A stretch of DNA of 64,000 nt from Flavobacterium poyangense (GTDB lineage Bacteria; Bacteroidota; Bacteroidia; Flavobacteriales; Flavobacteriaceae): positions 1-64,000 of the forward strand of contig NZ_JAALLN010000007.1 of assembly GCF_011751075.1 (NCBI RefSeq), read 5' to 3'. Under the pieces are notes generated by a model. The model worked only from the letters and a program-made list of their open reading frames with translations, made no database searches and was not told the origin of the DNA. Of the stretch, positions 61,319-64,000 are shown in pieces (position 1 is the stretch's first letter; every line of letters starts with the position of its first letter). The position numbers were made by a program, and so were the translations under genes.

Positions 61319-62542
61319 ATGAAGAATTTTAGAACAATAAAACTGGCTCTTATCAGTATTGCATTTTGCGGTACACAATTACACGCACAAAAAGTCGAAG
61401 ATTTGGCATTAACACCACCAATGGGATGGAACAGTTGGAATACCTTTCATACCAATATCGATGAGAAAATGATAATGGAAACGGCAGATGCCCTTGTTTC
61501 TACGGGAATGCGCGATGCCGGATATGTCTATTTGGTTTTAGATGACGGCTGGATGGCTATGGAAAGAGATAGTCAGGGAAATTTAGTTCCGGATCCTAAA
61601 AAGTTCCCACGCGGAATGAAGTTTGTTGCCGATTATGTACACTCCAAGGGATTAAAATTTGGGATGTACAATTGTGCAGGAACTTTGACTTGTCAAAAAT
61701 ATCCGGGAACACGCGGTTACGAATATCAGGATGCAAGAAACTATGCTGCCTGGGATATTGATTTCTTAAAATACGATTGGTGTAATACAGCAGGTATAAA
61801 TGCCAAAGAAGCTTATACCACTATGAGCGATGCCTTGCAAAAAACCGGAAGACCAATTGTATTCAGTATTTGCGAATGGGGGGTAAATAAACCTTGGGAA
61901 TGGGGAAAAGGAGTAGGACAGTTGTGGAGAACGACGGAAGATATTTATCAAATTTTTGATTCCGTTCACGATGAAGGAACCTGGAATTCACTAAGTGTGA
62001 TGCACATTGCAGATTTACAGTCTAATCTTCGTAAGTATTCAGGACCGGGTCACTGGAACGATCCTGATATGCTGGAAGTTGGTAATGGAATGACTTATAA
62101 TGAAGACAAAGCACATTTCTCGCTTTGGAGCATCATGGCATCTCCATTAATCGCGGGTAATGATGTTAGAAAAATGAGTAAGGAAACAATAGAAATACTA
62201 ACCAATAAGGAGATTTTAGCAGTCAATCAGGATCCGTTAGGGATTCAGGGATTCAGATATCTGGACAAAGACGGATTACAAGTTTGGTTCAAACCTCTCA
62301 AAAATGGGGATTGGGCAGTATGTTTTGTAAACCGCAATATTCAGGCGAAGACCATTAGTTTTGACTGGAGCAAAGAAAAAATTACAGATGATATTTTTGC
62401 TTATACGTTGGATAAAAATAGTACTTATAACCTTTTAGATCTTTGGAGCAAGAAAAATGCCGGGACCACAGCCAAAGAGCTCAAAGCAACCATAGAACCT
62501 CACGGTGTGCTTATGTATCGATTAAGTAAAAGTGCTCTTTAA
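61319..62542 (+). CDS. GH27 alpha-galactosidase, exported
   Basis: 407 residues from ATG 61319, which begins a signal peptide (MKNFRTIKLALISIAFCG, cleavage near LHAQ). An earlier start in the same frame would put 38 unlikely residues before it. GH27 motifs: TPPMGWNSWNTF, LDDGWMAM, nucleophile Asp153 in KYDWCN, acid/base Asp208 in WRTTEDI, and HWNDPDMLEVGNG. The family splits alpha-galactosides; some members act on beta-L-arabinopyranosides. The C-terminal beta-sandwich is of normal length. Likely periplasmic and part of the SusCD locus. Confidence 0.94.
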   Translation: MKNFRTIKLALISIAFCGTQLHAQKVEDLALTPPMGWNSWNTFHTNIDEKMIMETADALVSTGMRDAGYVYLVLDDGWMAMERDSQGNLVPDPKKFPRGMKFVADYVHSKGLKFGMYNCAGTLTCQKYPGTRGYEYQDARNYAAWDIDFLKYDWCNTAGINAKEAYTTMSDALQKTGRPIVFSICEWGVNKPWEWGKGVGQLWRTTEDIYQIFDSVHDEGTWNSLSVMHIADLQSNLRKYSGPGHWNDPDMLEVGNGMTYNEDKAHFSLWSIMASPLIAGNDVRKMSKETIEILTNKEILAVNQDPLGIQGFRYLDKDGLQVWFKPLKNGDWAVCFVNRNIQAKTISFDWSKEKITDDIFAYTLDKNSTYNLLDLWSKKNAGTTAKELKATIEPHGVLMYRLSKSAL

Positions 62543-62562
62543 TAAAATTTAAAATCAATTTA

Positions 62563-64000
62563 ATGAAGAATTTATTCAGTAATAGCCGAAGAATCTTTTT
62601 TGCTGTTATTTTAGTTGCAGTAACCTCCAAGTCGTTTTCGCAAGAGAATAGCCGATGGGGAATTGAGCAAAACGGATCAATTACGTGGCAGATAAAAGAT
62701 AAAATTCCACACCATGATCATATTGAAATGAGTGGTAGAAAAATCTCAGCCGTAATCCGCTATGGAGTGGGAGCCGACGGCTCTTTTAATAGCAGCCGTA
62801 GTTTAGTATGGCCTATGTTAAGAACGATTCCGAACAATACCCATGCCAGTTTTACGCGTCAATTTGCTCAGGATGCGATGCGGTTTGTTCTGGTGAACCA
62901 GAAACCAATCGCCAACGAAAAAGTAGAATCTGTGAGCATCGACGGTACTTTATTGGTAAAAAGTAAAGCAGATCATTCGTTGGAATTAACCCGTCGTTAT
63001 TTCCCGTCAACCGCTTTGCCTGTGTATTGCGAAAAGTATACTATCAGGAATACAGGAAAAGAAAGTTGCGAAGTAGAAATTCCAAAGAGTCATTTTGAGT
63101 ATACCTCAGACGCGAGTAAAGGAACAGAAGGCAGTTATACAGTAACAGCAAGTATCTTTAATGACGGCACTTTTAAACTGCAACCCAATGACACAATCAG
63201 TTTCTCTGTTTTTTATAGTGCGGGGAAAAAAAATGAGACGGTAGCGGAATTAGACATTGAAGCCGAACTCAGGAATCGTTTAGAACTGGTTCGTCAATTG
63301 GCGGGTAAATTAATATTAGAAACTCCTGATCCGATATTGAATACCGAATTTGAATTTGCAAAATTGAGAGCGGCCGAAAGTATTTTTGAAACAAAAGGAG
63401 GGCCAATGCACGGCCCCGGCGGAGAATCTTACTATGCGGCCATATGGGCAAATGATCAGGCTGAGTATATTGGTCCTTTTTTTCCATATCTGGGATATGA
63501 TTATGGAAATAAAGCTTCTTTGAATGCCTATTTGCTTTTTGCTAAATTTATGAATAAAGAGTACAAACCGATTCCAAGTTCGATTGTGGCAGAGGGAACA
63601 GACATTTGGGATGGTGCAGGTGATCGTGGCGATGCTGCTATGATTGCGTACGGCGCCGGACGTTATGCACTTAGCACAGGAAACGTCAAGGAGGCTGAGC
63701 AATTGTGGCCTTTAATCGAATGGTGTTTAGAATATTGTCGTTTAAAATTAAATTCAGATGGGGTTGTAAATTCGGATTCTGATGAATTAGAAGGTCGATT
63801 TCCTGCCGGAAAAGCGAATCTGAATACATCGTCTTTATATTATGATGCTTTAAATTCGGCGGTTTATTTGGGACAAAGTTTAGGGAAAAACAGCAGGCAA
63901 TTGCAAGAGTATAAACGTCAGTCGGAAGATTTGAAAAAAGCGATTGAGAAGTACTTTGGTGCTGAAGTCGAAGGGTTTCAAACCTATAAATATTACAAAG
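62563..64000 (+). CDS. Exported (alpha/alpha)-barrel-like protein, 3' end outside window
   Basis: The frame is open from ATG 62563 to the right edge, 479 residues visible. Signal peptide MKNLFSNSRRIFFAVILVAV ending near KSFSQ. A beta-rich N-terminal part of about 240 residues (WPMLRTIPNNTHASFTRQF, LTRRYFPSTALPVYCEKYTI) is followed by a helical region with ETKGGPMHGPGGESYYAAIW, WANDQAEYIGPF and AEGTDIWDGAGDRGDAAMIA. That layout, a beta-sandwich then a six-hairpin-type barrel, is like glycoside hydrolases such as GH78/GH95/GH127-type enzymes, but I do not recognise the exact family. It follows the GH27 gene by 20 bases and so belongs to the same locus, probably acting on the same glycan. Confidence 0.8.
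   Translation, partial: MKNLFSNSRRIFFAVILVAVTSKSFSQENSRWGIEQNGSITWQIKDKIPHHDHIEMSGRKISAVIRYGVGADGSFNSSRSLVWPMLRTIPNNTHASFTRQFAQDAMRFVLVNQKPIANEKVESVSIDGTLLVKSKADHSLELTRRYFPSTALPVYCEKYTIRNTGKESCEVEIPKSHFEYTSDASKGTEGSYTVTASIFNDGTFKLQPNDTISFSVFYSAGKKNETVAELDIEAELRNRLELVRQLAGKLILETPDPILNTEFEFAKLRAAESIFETKGGPMHGPGGESYYAAIWANDQAEYIGPFFPYLGYDYGNKASLNAYLLFAKFMNKEYKPIPSSIVAEGTDIWDGAGDRGDAAMIAYGAGRYALSTGNVKEAEQLWPLIEWCLEYCRLKLNSDGVVNSDSDELEGRFPAGKANLNTSSLYYDALNSAVYLGQSLGKNSRQLQEYKRQSEDLKKAIEKYFGAEVEGFQTYKYYK

Overview
The window looks like a chromosomal piece of a Flavobacterium or close relative (Bacteroidota). The evidence is AT-rich DNA, two SusC/SusD pairs, a secretion-system type 9 (T9SS) sorting domain, lipoproteins with an acidic stretch after the lipobox Cys, and -7 promoter boxes of the TAnnTTTG type. 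No rRNA, tRNA, CRISPR array or intact insertion sequence was seen.

Region 1 (1-21264, + strand) is most of a nonribosomal peptide biosynthetic cluster that continues off the left edge. It holds the end of one NRPS (A-T-C), an arginine:glycine-type amidinotransferase, a lysine 2,3-aminomutase-type radical SAM enzyme, a 3674-residue three-module NRPS ending in a thioesterase, a NodU/CmcH-type carbamoyltransferase, a methyltransferase, and an SbnA/SbnB-like pair that should make L-2,3-diaminopropionate. Together these supply the parts of a guanidino/ureido peptide: beta-lysine, which could be amidinated to beta-homoarginine, plus diaminopropionate, carbamoyl and N-methyl groups. This is the parts list of the dipeptide antibiotic TAN-1057, known from a Flexibacter strain, but there are more modules than that dipeptide needs. 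Two of the three A domains in the large NRPS are interrupted, one by a methyltransferase and one by an apparently degenerate GNAT-like segment. I consider this cluster the most interesting system in the window.

Region 2 (21.3-26.5 kb) is a decay zone. It has REP-like palindromes, a truncated XRE regulator, a tandem duplication of DUF4625-like lipoprotein genes, the N- and C-terminal remains of a TonB-dependent receptor, and a small His/Cys-rich protein with a good promoter and an operator-like palindrome.

Region 3 (26.5-37.9 kb) starts with a two-gene copper cassette: a tyrosinase with a HEAT-repeat tail, then a HEAT/Sco-like/membrane fusion. Next come an esterase, a small membrane protein and housekeeping genes (mnmE, a universal stress protein, a membrane MutS-like ATPase, a DsbA-family oxidoreductase).

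Region 4 (38.5-53.5 kb) appears devoted to protein and peptide use. It contains a SusC/SusD-2 pair, a T9SS-secreted M43 metalloprotease, and an operon with an M24 prolidase-like enzyme, trans-3-hydroxy-L-proline dehydratase and an ornithine-cyclodeaminase-family (pyrroline-2-carboxylate reductase-like) enzyme, divergent from an S37 peptidase.

Region 5 (53.8-64 kb) is a glycan-utilisation locus under an ECF sigma/FecR pair: STN-containing SusC, SusD, a GH27 alpha-galactosidase, and an unfinished (alpha/alpha)-barrel-like secreted protein running off the right edge. From 34.5 to 52.2 kb the intergenic spaces carry a distinctive set of short-period repeats, often as facing inverted arrays.
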